Positions 23,225-35,897 are shown, numbered from the stretch's first letter. The stretch is 64,000 nucleotides of DNA from Selaginella moellendorffii (GCF_000143415.4 NW_003314404.1:2167-66166); one strand, 5' to 3'. Notes: generated by a model not told the origin, from the letters alone. Program-made: numbers and translations.

Positions 23225-23659
23225 AAGAGTGTTGCAAATATGACTTCGAGTATTGAAAGATACTTATTGGCTAGTCTTTATAAACACTCTCTCCTTACTA
23301 CCATGACGGCAGGAGGTCAATATTGCTAGTTTCCTTTATGGTTTCCACTCAAACTAGTTGAGAAACTAGTCATCACGTGTGCACTTAAACAGATGAGCAT
23401 AAAAATAAAATTCCTAAATGCTATTAGTCAAATATACTTGACCTAGTTAAAGAAATTTATTTGTTGACTTGCATTTGCTAATGTTAGGAACCCCTACAAT
23501 ATTGAGATTAGTCCCTCAATATTGTTATATAATAGTTTATCGTGTTTGCCAAACACCCTTGCTATCATGTACTATGTGTTGGTTTTGTTTTGAAACCATA
23601 TCTAGATCTGCCTAAGAGGTATATTTATGGAATATAGAGAGTGTCCTAAATCCTATGGT
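23225..23659 (+). repeat. Dispersed repeat C, left part, interrupted by the array
   Basis: Aligns to 14850-15990 (inverted) and to the copy at 40085 onward. It ends with ATGGT at 23655-23659, the left copy of the array's target duplication. Confidence 0.65.
23655..23659. other. Target-site duplication, left copy
   Basis: ATGGT immediately before the first LTR TG. The same five bases follow the last LTR at 39825-39829. Confidence 0.9.
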
Positions 23660-24810
23660 TGTAAGCCACAAATTTTTCCTTTCCAATTTGCCAGCTTACC
23701 TCGACTATCCGTCCAACACTGCCTTGGCTTTCGCTAAGTTCCCTTGCCAAGGTTCTCGCCTATGGTACCAGCTCCTACTTGGTCTCAGCTACTCCCTGCA
23801 CGAGCAACGGAGTGTTAGCCATCCATCCACGGATTCCCAAATCACTCCCAATCCCCCTCCCCGGGTTAGACTGGACTTAAGGTTCGGCTACACTCCCCAC
23901 AAGCACAAACAGCCAAGCACACCAAGCTTCCAGGTTCCTAACATCCTTTGGTACCACAAGACTTGATCATGGGACCCTCTAAATCCCAAGTCTTGAGTGC
24001 AACACTTGCTTCGGGACGCCGGGGCGAAATACCGTGGCCTAGCGGCCCGGTATGGGTACCTCTCGCCCCCCACTTCCATCCCGAAGGAAGGCCCAAGCCC
24101 CTAGGAAGGGCGAGGACCAATGAGCCGCATGGTACTCAAGTGGGGCACCACTCCACATGAGCCGGGAGCACCGCGATCGGTTTCCCTTTCGGGAGTGGGA
24201 GCTGCTCTTGAGCACTTTCTTGGATGGCCCCTCCGGCACCAGCCAAGTCCATGCTCACTCCCACCCAAGGCCCCTCGGTCCCAGTCTCAACCTCAAGTCG
24301 GTTTGGAAGCCCAACTGGAGAGTCCCTTCAAAACTGGTTCCTGGACCTCACTATCCCTACTATACTTTTGGAACCCCCTGCAGCCCCCCCCCCCCCCTGG
24401 GAGACGCACGCTTTGGGCTTTCACCCCTTGACCCGTATTAGTATTTGGACTTAGTCTCTGGCTCGATCTCGGACCCGATTTCGGATCCAACTTCGGATTC
24501 GGTTTCGGACTTGATCTCGGACTCGATCTCGGACCCGATCTCGGACCCAACCTCGGACTCGACCTCGGACTCGGTCTCGGACCCGATTTCGGATCTCGGA
24601 CTCCGTCTCGAACTCGGTCTCGAACTCGGACTCGAACTCGGTCCCCGAGTCGGTCTTGGACTCGATTCCGGACCCGATCTCGAACTCGGTCCTAAAGTCG
24701 GTCTTGGACTCGATCTTCGACTTGGTCCCATCCGATGAACTCTTTGTCATTTTGGTCATGCTTTCGGGGTTCCTTTAGCCTACGACACCTCGGCGAGTTG
24801 GTTCCTTACA
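23660..24810 (-). repeat. LTR_A copy 1 (1151 bp)
   Basis: Plus strand begins TGTAAGCCAC and ends CCTTACA, so TG...CA on either strand. It contains a run of 14 C and the TCTCGGACTC-type minisatellite (24450-24720). Confidence 0.92.
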
Positions 24811-24823
24811 ACTCCACCACCCA
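24811..24823 (-). other. Polypurine tract, copy 1
   Basis: On the minus strand a G/A-rich stretch (GGGTGGTGGAGT) lies directly upstream of the LTR start. The same sequence occurs at 29815, 34818 and, in the older element, 7556. Confidence 0.6.
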
Positions 24824-24999
24824 TAGAAGAAGTTCGATGCCCACATCGAACGTCTCATTTTATCCTACGACTTGTTGACCATGTCTCCGGGGGCATCCCC
24901 CCACTTAGCGGTGTGCCTAAGTTAGCCTCCCCAGCCAAGAGCCCATGACAACGGAATATAGGTGTCCCTATACTCCTCACCTCACCACGCCCTAGTATA

Positions 25000-25065
25000 G
25001 GGTCGGGACTTGAACCCAGCCTTGCTTTACTAGGGGGTTGGGACTCGAATCCAACCTCCGTAGAA
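25000..25065 (-). other. Paired pol III B-box-like motifs, copy 1
   Basis: On the minus strand two motifs, GATTCGAGTCC and GGTTCAAGTCC, about 40 nt apart, resemble the tRNA internal B box (GGTTCGANTCC). The pair is repeated in each internal region and at 9010-9050 in the older element. Function unknown. Confidence 0.4.
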
Positions 25066-25213
25066 TACGTCTACGGATTCAACATCCCCGCAGGGAGTCG
25101 GGCGTAGCTCCCTACGCCTGGTTGACCTAGCTAACCCATGCTAATTAGCTTACCTTCGGCGCGCCTTCGGGTCCCAACATATGCCACTTGCTCAACTTTG
25201 CAAATATATATTT

Positions 25214-25890
25214 TTAATTGAACTTTGCATAAGTACATAGAGTTCTGCCTTGCAGAAATTCCTCCACTAGATCTCGCGCGTTCGCTAGGTTCTCCTCCGG
25301 TTCCCATGTTGCTTCGCAGTGTGGAAATCCTTTCCACTTTACATGGAACTCTCTCACCTCGCGTCCTTGTCGCTTGCTCTTGCGCGCATTGAGGATGGCC
25401 TCGACTTCGTATTCCTCTTCCCCTTGGATAACCTCAGGTAAAGGTCTTACTTGGTCCTTGCGAAGCGGATCCTCAAAGTACGGCTTGAGTAAGTTCACAT
25501 GGAACATTGGGTGCATCTTCCCCATCTCTCGAGGAAGTCAGAGTCGGTAAGCCACTTTACCGATTCGTGCCTCAATCTCGTAAGGCCCCGCGAACCTGCT
25601 TAAGGAACTCAAGATCAATTCATTTACAGGAATACATGCATTTTTACCTTTGGGTCAACTTTCGGCTGATCCCACTTGGTAGCCTGAGGTTCTTGGTGTT
25701 CAGCCACACCTTCTCCCCAGCTTGGAACTCTACATCCCGGCGCTTTAGGTTCGCGTACTTGGTTTGCCTTTGTTGAGCCCGTTCCAAGGAATCCCTCACT
25801 AGATTCCAAATGTTGAGTCTTTCCGCCGTGAATGCCTCCACTGCGGGTAACTCTCCATGATACTCGGCCACGCCGAGTTCCACAGGACCT
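25214..25890 (-). pseudogene. Integrase C-terminal and chromodomain remnant, copy 1
   Basis: Two open pieces on the minus strand: 25883-25644 matches the integrase C-terminal region (DSLERAQQRQTKYANLKRR, VEFQAGEKVWLNTKNLRL), and 25525-25214 holds MHPMFHVNLLKPY and a chromodomain (FHVKWKGFP, ATWEP). Between them lie a frame break near 25640 and a TGA at 25538-25540 that replaces an expected Arg codon. The catalytic integrase core is absent. Confidence 0.85.
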
Positions 25891-28605
25891 TCAATAGCTC
25901 GTCCATACCATCTTCCCTTTTCCTGTTTGGTCCGTTAAGGGTAGGGCTACTCTCGAATAGTGTCTGATAAACTTTCGATAGTAGTTGCATAGCCCCAAGA
26001 ACGCCCTCAACTCATGTACATTCGAAGGCCGCTCCCATTCCTGGATCGCTTGGACCTTCTCCGGGTCCACCTTGAGCCCGTTCTGGCCCACCACATGCCC
26101 GAGAAACTTTACCTCTTGTTGAGCAAAGTCACATTTGCTCTCTTTAGCATACAGTTTGTATTCCCTTAGTTTCTCAAACACCTTCGCCAAGTGTTCGGCA
26201 TGCTCCTCTAGCGTCTCGCTATAGATCAGGATATCGTCGATATAGACGACCACGAAGTGATCCAGATAGGGTACAAAGATGTGGTTCATCAACGCCGAAA
26301 ACGTTGCCGGCGCATTGCACAGCCCAAAGGGCATCACCAGAAACTCAAAGCTCCCATACCTCGTTCGACAGGTTGTCTTCTCGACATCTTCCTCAGCTAC
26401 CCTGATCTGGTAGTATCCTGACCTTAGGTCAATCCTCGAGAAGTATTTTGCCTTTCCCAACCTATCGAACAAGTCCTTGATCCTTGGCAAAGGGTACTTG
26501 TTCTTTTTGGTATACTTGTTGAGCAACCGGTAGTCTATGCACATGCGCATAGATCCATCTTTCTTTTTCACAAATAGCACCGGCGCCCCATACGGCGACT
26601 TGCTCAACCTAACATACCCTTTGTCCACCAACTCCTCTAGTTGGCTTTTGAGCTCCTTGAGTTCTTTTTCGTTCAATCGATAGGGTGGACGAACCACCGC
26701 CTCAGCACCCTCGACCAGCTCAATCTTATGTTCTATCGGTCGTGCGGGGGGCAACCCTGCCGGTAGCTCCTCCGGCATCGTATCCTGGAATTGGTCCAGC
26801 ACCTGCTGGATCACTAAAGGTACTTCTTCCGTTTTTGTCTTTTTGTCACTCTTCACCGAGAGTAAGCACAAAAAGGCTGCCTTAGTTCCTTTAGTGAGTT
26901 GTCCTCTCGTGGACACCAGGTTTAAGCATGACTCTTTGGCCTTGCTTTGCCCTACCTTTAGATCCTGGGCCTCCACCCTAGATCTTCTTCCTTGGGCATT
27001 CGCCAATACCACAAGGTTCCTACCTTGTCCATGTAGGGCTACCACGAACCGATTAAACCAATCCATTCCAAAGATCACGTCAAATCCCGCCATGTCCAAG
27101 ACGGTGAAATCCATGTCCACTTTCCATGTCCCCACTTCGACTCTCGCTTGTCGAAGTACCTCATCGGTACTTTGGCTACCCTGAACAAACTCTATAGTCC
27201 TTGGTTCGCCTAGCCGCTGCACCGTTAGTCCGGCTTGCCGGACTATGTCTGCAGCCACAAAATTATCCGAAGCACCCGTGTCAATAAGGATCTTAACAAA
27301 GCTACCTTCGAGCTTCCCTCGGAGGGCTAGTAGATGTCGCGAACGACTCTCTACCAAAGTTGCTCGTGTAATGAGTAACTTTGAGTTAGGGACTGGATCA
27401 CATACCTCAGTTTGGACTTCACCCGACTTGATGGCCATATTGGCTCTGGCCTTCTTCGGGTAGGGACATTCCCTCGAGAAGTGTCCCGCTTCGCCGCAGT
27501 TGTAGCATACGTTGTTGCCCACGCTGCTATACGACTTGACCTTCTTATCCGTGGGTTTGTCTCTTTTCGCTTGACTTCCCCACGTACTCGCTTGCTGGCC
27601 ACCGGATTTGCCTTTTCGGAACCCCGAGGACTCATTCTTAGAGAAACTCTTCTTGAATTTCCCCTTGCTATATGTTCCCCTCGGTTTGGCCCCTTTGTGA
27701 AACGTGGATCCCGACCCCGTCGTGTTCCCCTTTCACAGGTTATCGTTGAAATGCACCTTGATGGCCGCATCCAACGCTTCCTTGTAGTTGGTCGGGTTCC
27801 AGCGCATCACCTCACTGCGAGCCCAGGTTTGCAAACCTGATATAAAGGCATGGAACGCATCCATATCCCCCATGTCCGTGACAAGTATCCTCTTTGCCAT
27901 GAACCCATTCACATATTCCTGGATGGTTCCAGTCTGCTTCAGCCTACTCAGCTCATCTCTCAGATGCAGAGTGGCATTCGGAGGAACGTATGTCGCGCGG
28001 ATCCTCGCCTTCATCATGTCCCAGGTGGCCACCGGTCCTTCGTTGGCCTCCGTTGTTCTCCACCAAGACTTGGCATTATCTGCCAAGTATGGTTTTGCAC
28101 ATGGGACCTTCTCCGAGCTCGGTAACCGCAACGCTCGGAAGTAGTCCTCCATATCGTAAAACCAATCCTCCACAACCTTATAGTCGTTCACTCCCTTGAA
28201 CACCGGTGGGGGCTTTGGTTTGTACTTGGGAACTGCCTGAGGGACTGATTCCACTTCGGTCTGTTCGACCTTGTCTGGTTTTGCCTCAGTCCCTGCCGAA
28301 GGGTCCGCACCTTCTGCGCTACCAGCATCCGCAGTCTTTCGCTTTTTCTTCCGCTTCTCGTCACGCTTTAACTTGCGTACGAGAGTCTCCAGCAGGGCAT
28401 TGGTCTGTGCCAACTGTCCTTCTAGCACGTCCAATCGAGCCTTGGACGACCGAACCTCGCCACCGGACTCCTGTTTGGAAGTTTCCTCACTGGAGTCCTC
28501 CTCATGCAAGGATTCCTCATCCATAGCCTCTTGTTCAACCGGAGGCTCCAGCTCCGGCGGAGGTTCCGTCTCCGCCTGGGTTCGCTTACGCCCTGCCCTT
28601 GCCAT
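25891..28605 (-). pseudogene. Gag-protease-RT polyprotein, copy 1, broken by one stop
   Basis: The same 905-codon frame as copies 2 and 3, but codon CGA is TGA at 27733-27735, splitting it into a 290-residue Gag part (28605-27733) and a downstream part with the CCHC knuckle ([14 protein letters not shown]), protease ([10 protein letters not shown]) and RT ([11 protein letters not shown]). A C-to-T change at a CpG explains the stop. Private substitutions relative to copies 2 and 3 include Ala for Val in the EELP segment and Lys for Glu before DLFDR. Confidence 0.93.
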
Positions 28606-28649
28606 CTCCCAGCAATCCGCCTCTATCCTTCGCTAGAACTGAGATAAAG

Positions 28650-28661
28650 GCTCTGATACTA
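28650..28661 (-). other. Primer-binding site, copy 1
   Basis: Minus strand TAGTATCAGAGC, 11 of 12 bases complementary to the 3' end of initiator tRNA-Met, three bases from the LTR end. Copies at 33654-33665 and 38657-38668. Confidence 0.8.
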
Positions 28662-28664
28662 AAT

Positions 28665-29814
28665 TGTAAGCCACAAATTTTTCCTTTCCAATTTGCCAGC
28701 TTACCTCGACTATCCGTCCAACACTGCCTTGGCTTTCGCTAAGTTCCCTTGCCAAGGTTCTCGCCTATGGTACCAGCTCCTACTTGGTCTCAGCTACTCC
28801 CTGCACGAGCAACGGAGTGTTAGCCATCCATCCACGGATTCCCAAATCACTCCCAATCCCCCTCCCCGGGTTAGACTGGACTTAAGGTTCGGCTACACTC
28901 CCCACAAGCACAAACAGCCAAGCACACCAAGCTTCCAGGTTCCTAACATCCTTTGGTACCACAAGACTTGATCATGGGACCCTCTAAATCCCAAGTCTTG
29001 AGTGCAACACTTGCTTCGGGACGCCGGGGCGAAATACCGTGGCCTAGCGGCCCGGTATGGGTACCTCTCGCCCCCCACTTCCATCCCGAAGGAAGGCCCA
29101 AGCCCCTAGGAAGGGCGAGGACCAATGAGCCGCATGGTACTCAAGTGGGGCACCACTCCACATGAGCCGGGAGCACCGCGATCGGTTTCCCTTTCGGGAG
29201 TGGGAGCTGCTCTTGAGCACTTCCTTGGATGGCCCCTCCGGCACCAGCCAAGTCCATGCTCACTCCCACCCAAGGCCCCTCGGTCCCAGTCTCAACCTCA
29301 AGTCGGTTTGGAAGCCCAACTGGAGAGTCCCTTCAAAACTGGTTCCTGGACCTCACTATCCCTACTATACTTTTGGAACCCCCTGCAGCCCCCCCCCCCC
29401 CTGGGAGACGCACGCTTTGGGCTTTCACCCCTTGACCCGTATTAGTATTTGGACTTAGTCTCTGGCTCAATCTCGGACCCGATTTCGGATCCAACTTCGG
29501 ATTCGGTTTCGGACTTGATCTCGGACTCGATCTCGGACCCGATCTCGGACCCAACCTCGGACTCGACCTCGGACTCGGTCTCGGACCCGATTTCGGATCT
29601 CGGACTCCGTCTCGAACTCGGTCTCGAACTCGGACTCGAACTCGGTCCCCGAGTCGGTCTTGGACTCGATTCCGGACCCGATCTCGAACTCGGTCCTAGA
29701 GTCGGTCTTGGACTCGATCTTCGACTTGGTCCCATCCGATGAACTCTTTGTCATTTTGGTCATGCTTTCGGGGTTCCTTTAGCCTACGACACCTCGGCGA
29801 GTTGGTTCCTTACA
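28665..29814 (-). repeat. LTR_A copy 2 (1150 bp)
   Basis: Same ends as copy 1; run of 13 C. Shared by units 1 and 2. Confidence 0.92.
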
Positions 29815-30217
29815 ACTCCACCACCCATAGAAGAAGTTCGATGCCCACATCGAACGTCTCATTTTATCCTACGACTTGTTGACCATGTCTCCGGGGGCAT
29901 CCCCCCACTTAGCGGTGTGCCTAAGTTAGCCTCCCCAGCCAAGAGCCCATGACAACGGAATATAGGTGTCCCTATACTCCTCACCTCACCACGCCCTAGT
30001 ATAGGGTCGGGACTTGAACCCAGCCTTGCTTTACTAGGGGGTTGGGACTCGAATCCAACCTCCGTAGAATACGTCTACGGATTCAACATCCCCGCAGGGA
30101 GTCGGGCGTAGCTCCCTACGCCTGGTTGACCTAGCTAACCCATGCTAATTAGCTTACCTTCGGCGCGCCTTCGGGTCCCAACATATGCCACTTGCTCAAC
30201 TTTGCAAATATATATTT

Positions 30218-30894
30218 TTAATTGAACTTTGCATAAGTACATAGAGTTCTGCCTTGCAGAAATTCCTCCACTAGATCTCGCGCGTTCGCTAGGTTCTCCT
30301 CCGGTTCCCATGTTGCTTCGCAGTGTGGAAATCCTTTCCACTTTACATGGAACTCTCTCACCTCGCGTCCTTGTCGCTTGCTCTTGCGCGCATTGAGGAT
30401 GGCCTCGACTTCGTATTCCTCTTCCCCTTGGATAACCTCAGGTAAAGGTCTTACTTGGTCCTTGCGAAGCGGATCCTCAAAGTACGGCTTGAGTAAGTTC
30501 ACATGGAACACTGGGTGCATCTTCCCCATCTCTCGAGGAAGTCAGAGTCGGTAAGCCACTTTACCGATTCGTGCCTCAATCTCGTAAGGCCCCGCGAACC
30601 TGCTTAAGGAACTCAAGATCAATTCATTTACAGGAATACATGCATTTTTACCTTTGGGTCAACTTTCGGCTGATCCCACTTGGTAGCCTGAGGTTCTTGG
30701 TGTTCAGCCACACCTTCTCCCCAGCTTGGAACTCTACATCCCGGCGCTTTAGGTTCGCGTACTTGGTTTGCCTTTGTTGAGCCCGTTCCAAGGAATCCCT
30801 CACTAGATTCCAAATGTTGAGTCTTTCCGCCGTGAATGCCTCCACTGCGGGTAACTCTCCATGATACTCGGCCACGCCGAGTTCCACAGGACCT
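30218..30894 (-). pseudogene. Integrase C-terminal and chromodomain remnant, copy 2
   Basis: Same structure, same missing core and same in-frame TGA (at about 30542-30544) as copy 1. The open pieces are 30887-30648 and 30529-30218. Val replaces Met in MHPVFHVN. Confidence 0.85.
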
Positions 30895-33609
30895 TCAATA
30901 GCTCGTCCATACCATCTTCCCTTTTCCTGTTTGGTCCGTTAAGGGTAGGGCTACTCTCGAATAGTGTCTGATAAACTTTCGATAGTAGTTGCATAGCCCC
31001 AAGAACGCCCTCAACTCATGTACATTCGAAGGCCGCTCCCATTCCTGGATCGCTTGGACCTTCTCCGGGTCCACCTTGAGCCCGTTCTGGCCCACCACAT
31101 GCCCGAGAAACTTTACCTCTTGTTGAGCAAAGTCACATTTGCTCTCTTTAGCATACAGTTTGTATTCCCTTAGTTTCTCAAACACCTTCGCCAAGTGTTC
31201 GGCATGCTCCTCTAGCGTCTCGCTATAGATCAGGATATCGTCGATATAGACGACCACGAAGTGATCCAGATAGGGTACAAAGATGTGGTTCATCAACGCC
31301 GAAAACGTTGCCGGCGCATTGCACAGCCCAAAGGGCATCACCAGAAACTCAAAGCTCCCATACCTCGTTCGACAGGTTGTCTTCTCGACATCTTCCTCAG
31401 CTACCCTGATCTGGTAGTATCCTGACCTTAGGTCAATCCTCGAGAAGTATTTTGCCTTTCCCAACCTATCGAACAGGTCCTCGATCCTTGGCAAAGGGTA
31501 CTTGTTCTTTTTGGTATACTTGTTGAGCAACCGGTAGTCTATGCACATGCGCATAGATCCATCTTTCTTTTTCACAAATAGCACCGGCGCCCCATACAGC
31601 GACTTGCTCAACCTAACATACCCTTTGTCCACCAACTCCTCTAGTTGGCTTTTGAGCTCCTTGAGTTCCTTTTCGTTCAATCGATAGGGTGGACGAACCA
31701 CCGCCTCAGCACCCTCGACCAGCTCAATCTTATGTTCTATCGGTCGTGCGGGGGGCAACCCCACCGGTAGCTCCTCCGGCATGGTATCCTGGAATTGGTC
31801 CAGCACCTGCTGGATCACTAAAGGTACTTCTTCCGTTCTTGTCTTTTTTTCACTCTTCACCGAGAGTAAGCACAAAAAGGCTGCCTTAGTTCCTTTAGTG
31901 AGTTGTCCTCTCGTGGACACCAGGTTTAAGCATGACTCTTTGGCCTTGCTTTGCCCTACCTTTAGATCCTGGGCCTCCACCCTAGATCTTCTTCCTTGGG
32001 CATTCGCCAATACCACAAGGTTCCTACCTTGTCCATGTAGGGCTACCACGAACCGATTAAACCAATCCATTCCAAAGATCACGTCAAATCCCGCCATGTC
32101 CAAGACGGTGAAATCCATGTCCACTTTCCATGTCCCCACTTCGACTCTCGCTTGTCGAAGTACCTCATCGGTACTTTGGCTACCCTGAACAAACTCTATA
32201 GTCCTTGGTTCGCCTAGCCGCTGCACCGTTAGTCCGGCTTGCCGGACTATGTCTGCAGCCACAAAATTATCCGAAGCACCCGTGTCAATAAGGATCTTAA
32301 CAAAGCTACCTTCGAGCTTCCCTCGGAGGGCTAGTAGATGTCGCGAACGACTCTCTACCAAAGTTGCTCGTGTAATGAGTAACTTTGAGTTAGGGACTGG
32401 ATCACATACCTCAGTTTGGACTTCACCCGACTTGATGGCCATATTGGCTTTGGCCTTCTTCGGGTAGGGACATTCCCTCGAGAAGTGTCCCGCTTCGCCG
32501 CAGTTGTAGCATACGTTGTTGCCCACGCTGCTATACGACTTGACCTTCTTATCCGTGGGTTTGTCTTTTTTCGCTTGACTTCCCCACGTACTCGCTCGCT
32601 GGCCACCGGATTTGCCTTTCCGGAACCCCGAGGACTCATTCTTAGAGAAACTCTTCTTGAATTTCCCCTTGCTATATGTTCCCCTCGGTTTGGCCCCTTT
32701 GTGAAATGTGGATCCCGACCCCGTCGTGTTCCCCTTTCGCAGGTTATCGTTGAAATGCACCTTGATGGCCGCATCCAACGCTTCCTTGTAGTTGGTCGGG
32801 TTCCAGCGCATCACCTCACTGCGAGCCCAGGTTTGCAAACCTGATATAAAGGCATGGAACGCATCCATATCCCCCATGTCCGTGACAAGTATCCTCTTTG
32901 CCATGAACCCATTCACATATTCCTGGATGGTTCCAGTCTGCTTCAGCCTACTCAGCTCATCTCTCAGATGCAGAGTGGCATTCAGAGGAACGTATGTCGC
33001 GCGGATCCTCGCCTTCATCATGTCCCAGGTGGCCACCGGTCCTTCGTTGGCCTCCATTGTTCTCCACCAAGACTTGGCATTATCTGCCAAGTATGGTTTT
33101 GCACATGGGACCTTCTCCGAGCTCGGTAACCGCAACGCTCGGAAGTAGTCCTCCATATCGTAAAACCAATCCTCCACAACCTTATAGTCGTTCACTCCCT
33201 TGAACACCGGTGGGGGCTTTGGTTTGTACTTGGGAACTGCCTGAGGGACTGATTCCACTTCGGTCTGTTCGACCTTGTCTGGTTTTGCCTCAGTCCCTGC
33301 CGAAGGGTCCGCACCTTCTGCGCTACCAGCATCCGCAGTCTTTCGCTTTTTCTTCCGCTTCTCGTCACGCTTTAACTTGCGTACGAGAGTCTCCAGCAGG
33401 GCATTGGTCTGTGCCAACTGTCCTTCTAGCACGTCCAATCGAGCCTTGGACGACCGAACCTCGCCACCGGACTCCTGTTTGGAAGTTTCCTCACTGGAGT
33501 CCTCCTCATGCAAGGATTCCTCATCCATAGCCTCTTGTTCAACCGGAGGCTCCAGCTCCGGCGGAGGTTCCGTCTCCGCCTGGGTTCGCTTACGCCCTGC
33601 CCTTGCCAT
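30895..33609 (-). CDS. Gag-protease-RT polyprotein, copy 2 (904 aa, open)
   Basis: Starts with ATG ([10 protein letters not shown]). Order: acidic/basic N-terminus with a coiled-coil-like stretch (about 50-100), Gag core (about 130-300, [14 protein letters not shown]), CCHC zinc knuckle (about 375-390), aspartic protease ([11 protein letters not shown], about 435-445), then RT with [24 protein letters not shown] and YIDDILIY. The frame stops soon after RT (MVWTSY), where intact Gypsy elements continue into RNase H and integrase. It is therefore shorter than family polyproteins (about 1400-1600 residues). A Pro-to-Leu change sits in the normally conserved SPYGAPVLF segment. It would need integrase from another element to move. 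Confidence 0.92.
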   Translation of the reverse strand: MARAGRKRTQAETEPPPELEPPVEQEAMDEESLHEEDSSEETSKQESGGEVRSSKARLDVLEGQLAQTNALLETLVRKLKRDEKRKKKRKTADAGSAEGADPSAGTEAKPDKVEQTEVESVPQAVPKYKPKPPPVFKGVNDYKVVEDWFYDMEDYFRALRLPSSEKVPCAKPYLADNAKSWWRTMEANEGPVATWDMMKARIRATYVPLNATLHLRDELSRLKQTGTIQEYVNGFMAKRILVTDMGDMDAFHAFISGLQTWARSEVMRWNPTNYKEALDAAIKVHFNDNLRKGNTTGSGSTFHKGAKPRGTYSKGKFKKSFSKNESSGFRKGKSGGQRASTWGSQAKKDKPTDKKVKSYSSVGNNVCYNCGEAGHFSRECPYPKKAKANMAIKSGEVQTEVCDPVPNSKLLITRATLVESRSRHLLALRGKLEGSFVKILIDTGASDNFVAADIVRQAGLTVQRLGEPRTIEFVQGSQSTDEVLRQARVEVGTWKVDMDFTVLDMAGFDVIFGMDWFNRFVVALHGQGRNLVVLANAQGRRSRVEAQDLKVGQSKAKESCLNLVSTRGQLTKGTKAAFLCLLSVKSEKKTRTEEVPLVIQQVLDQFQDTMPEELPVGLPPARPIEHKIELVEGAEAVVRPPYRLNEKELKELKSQLEELVDKGYVRLSKSLYGAPVLFVKKKDGSMRMCIDYRLLNKYTKKNKYPLPRIEDLFDRLGKAKYFSRIDLRSGYYQIRVAEEDVEKTTCRTRYGSFEFLVMPFGLCNAPATFSALMNHIFVPYLDHFVVVYIDDILIYSETLEEHAEHLAKVFEKLREYKLYAKESKCDFAQQEVKFLGHVVGQNGLKVDPEKVQAIQEWERPSNVHELRAFLGLCNYYRKFIRHYSRVALPLTDQTGKGKMVWTSY

Positions 33610-33668
33610 CTCTCAGTAATCCGCCTCTATCCTTCGCTAGAACTGAGATAAAGGCTCTGATACTAAAT

Positions 33669-34817
33669 TGTAAGCCACAAATTTTTCCTTTCCAATTTGC
33701 CAGCTTACCTCGACTATCCGTCCAACACTGCCTTGGCTTTCGTTAAGTTCCCTTGCCAAGGTTCTCGCCTATGGTACCAGCTCCTACTTGGTCTCAGCTA
33801 CTCCCTGCACGAGCAACGGAGTGTTAGCCATCCATCCACGGATTCCCAAATCACTCCCAATCCCCCTCCCCGGGTTAGACTGGACTTAAGGTTCGGCTAC
33901 ACTCCCCACAAGCACAAACAGCCAAGCACACCAAGCTTCCAGGTTCCTAACATCCTTTGGTACCACAAGACTTGATCATGGGACCCTCTAAATCCCAAGT
34001 CTTGAGTGCAACACTTGCTTCGGGACGCCGGGGCGAAATACCGTGGCCTAGCGGCCCGGTATGGGTACCTCTCGCCCCCCACTTCCATCCCGAAGGAAGG
34101 CCCAAGCCCCTAGGAAGGGCGAGGACCAATGAGCCGCATGGTACTCAAGTGGGGCACCACTCCACATGAGCCGGGAGCACCGCGATCGGTTTCCCTTTCG
34201 GGAGTGGGAGCTGCTCTTGAGCACTTCCTTGGATGGCCCCTCCGGCACCAGCCAAGTCCATGCTCACTCCCACCCAAGGCCCCTCGGTCCCAGTCTCAAC
34301 CTCAAGTCGGTTTGGAAGCCCAACTGGAGAGTCCCTTCAAAACTGGTTCCTGGACCTCACTATCCCTACTATACTTTTGGAACCCCCTGCAGCCCCCCCC
34401 CCCCTGGGAGACGCACGCTTTGGGCTTTCACCCCTTGACCCGTATTAGTATTTGGACTTAGTCTCTGGCTCGATCTCGGACCCGATTTCGGATCCAACTT
34501 CGGATTCGGTTTCGGACTTGATCTCGGACTCGATCTCGGACCCGATCTCGGACCCAACCTCGGACTCGACCTCGGACTCGGTCTCGGACCCGATTTCGGA
34601 TCTCGGACTCCGTCTCGAACTCGGTCTCGAACTCGGACTCGAACTCGGTCCCCGAGTCGGTCTTGGACTCGATTCCGGACCCGATCTCGAACTCGGTCCT
34701 AGAGTCGGTCTTGGACTCGATCTTCGACTTGGTCCCATCCGATGAACTCTTTGTCATTTTGGTCATGCTTTCGGGGTTCCTTTAGCCTACGACACCTCGG
34801 CGAGTTGGTTCCTTACA
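33669..34817 (-). repeat. LTR_A copy 3 (1149 bp)
   Basis: Same ends; run of 12 C. Shared by units 2 and 3. Confidence 0.92.
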
Positions 34818-35220
34818 ACTCCACCACCCATAGAAGAAGTTCGATGCCCACATCGAACGTCTCATTTTATCCTACGACTTGTTGACCATGTCTCCGGGGG
34901 CATCCCCCCACTTAGCGGTGTGCCTAAGTTAGCCTCCCCAGCCAAGAGCCCATGACAACGGAATATAGGTGTCCCTATACTCCTCACCTCACCACGCCCT
35001 AGTATAGGGTCGGGACTTGAACCCAGCCTTGCTTTACTAGGGGGTTGGGACTCGAATCCAACCTCCGTAGAATACGTCTACGGATTCAACATCCCCGCAG
35101 GGAGTCGGGCGTAGCTCCCTACGCCTGGTTGACCTAGCTAACCCATGCTAATTAGCTTACCTTCGGCGCGCCTTCGGGTCCCAACATATGCCACTTGCTC
35201 AACTTTGCAAATATATATTT

Positions 35221-35897
35221 TTAATTGAACTTTGCATAAGTACATAGAGTTCTGCCTTGCAGAAATTCCTCCACTAGATCTCGCGCGTTCGCTAGGTTCT
35301 CCTCCGGTTCCCATGTTGCTTCGCAGTGTGGAAATCCTTTCCACTTTACATGGAACTCTCTCACCTCGCGTCCTTGTCGCTTGCTCTTGCGCGCATTGAG
35401 GATGGCCTCGACTTCGTATTCCTCTTCCCCTTGGATAACCTCAGGTAAAGGTCTTACTTGGTCCTTGCGAAGCGGATCCTCAAAGTACGGCTTGAGTAAG
35501 TTCACATGGAACACTGGGTGCATCTTCCCCATCTCTCGAGGAAGTCAGAGTCGGTAAGCCACTTTACCGATTCGTGCCTCAATCTCGTAAGGCCCCGCGA
35601 ACCTGCTTAAGGAACTCAAGATCAATTCATTTACAGGAATACATGCATTTTTACCTTTGGGTCAACTTTCGGCTGATCCCACTTGGTAGCCTGAGGTTCT
35701 TGGTGTTCAGCCACACCTTCTCCCCAGCTTGGAACTCTACATCCCGGCGCTTTAGGTTCGCGTACTTGGTTTGCCTTTGTTGAGCCCGTTCCAAGGAATC
35801 CCTCACTAGATTCCAAATGTTGAGTCTTTCCGCCGTGAATGCCTCCACTGCGGGTAACTCTCCATGATACTCGGCCACGCCGAGTTCCACAGGACCT
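35221..35897 (-). pseudogene. Integrase C-terminal and chromodomain remnant, copy 3
   Basis: Open pieces 35890-35651 and 35532-35221, otherwise as in copies 1 and 2, including the shared TGA and the missing catalytic core. Confidence 0.85.

Noticed and set aside
26685-28636. Plus-strand open frames over the retrotransposon polyprotein (and the equal ones at 31.7-33.6 and 36.7-38.6 kb)
   Set aside because: Antisense shadows of the minus-strand Gag-pol frame; the real motifs are all on the minus strand.
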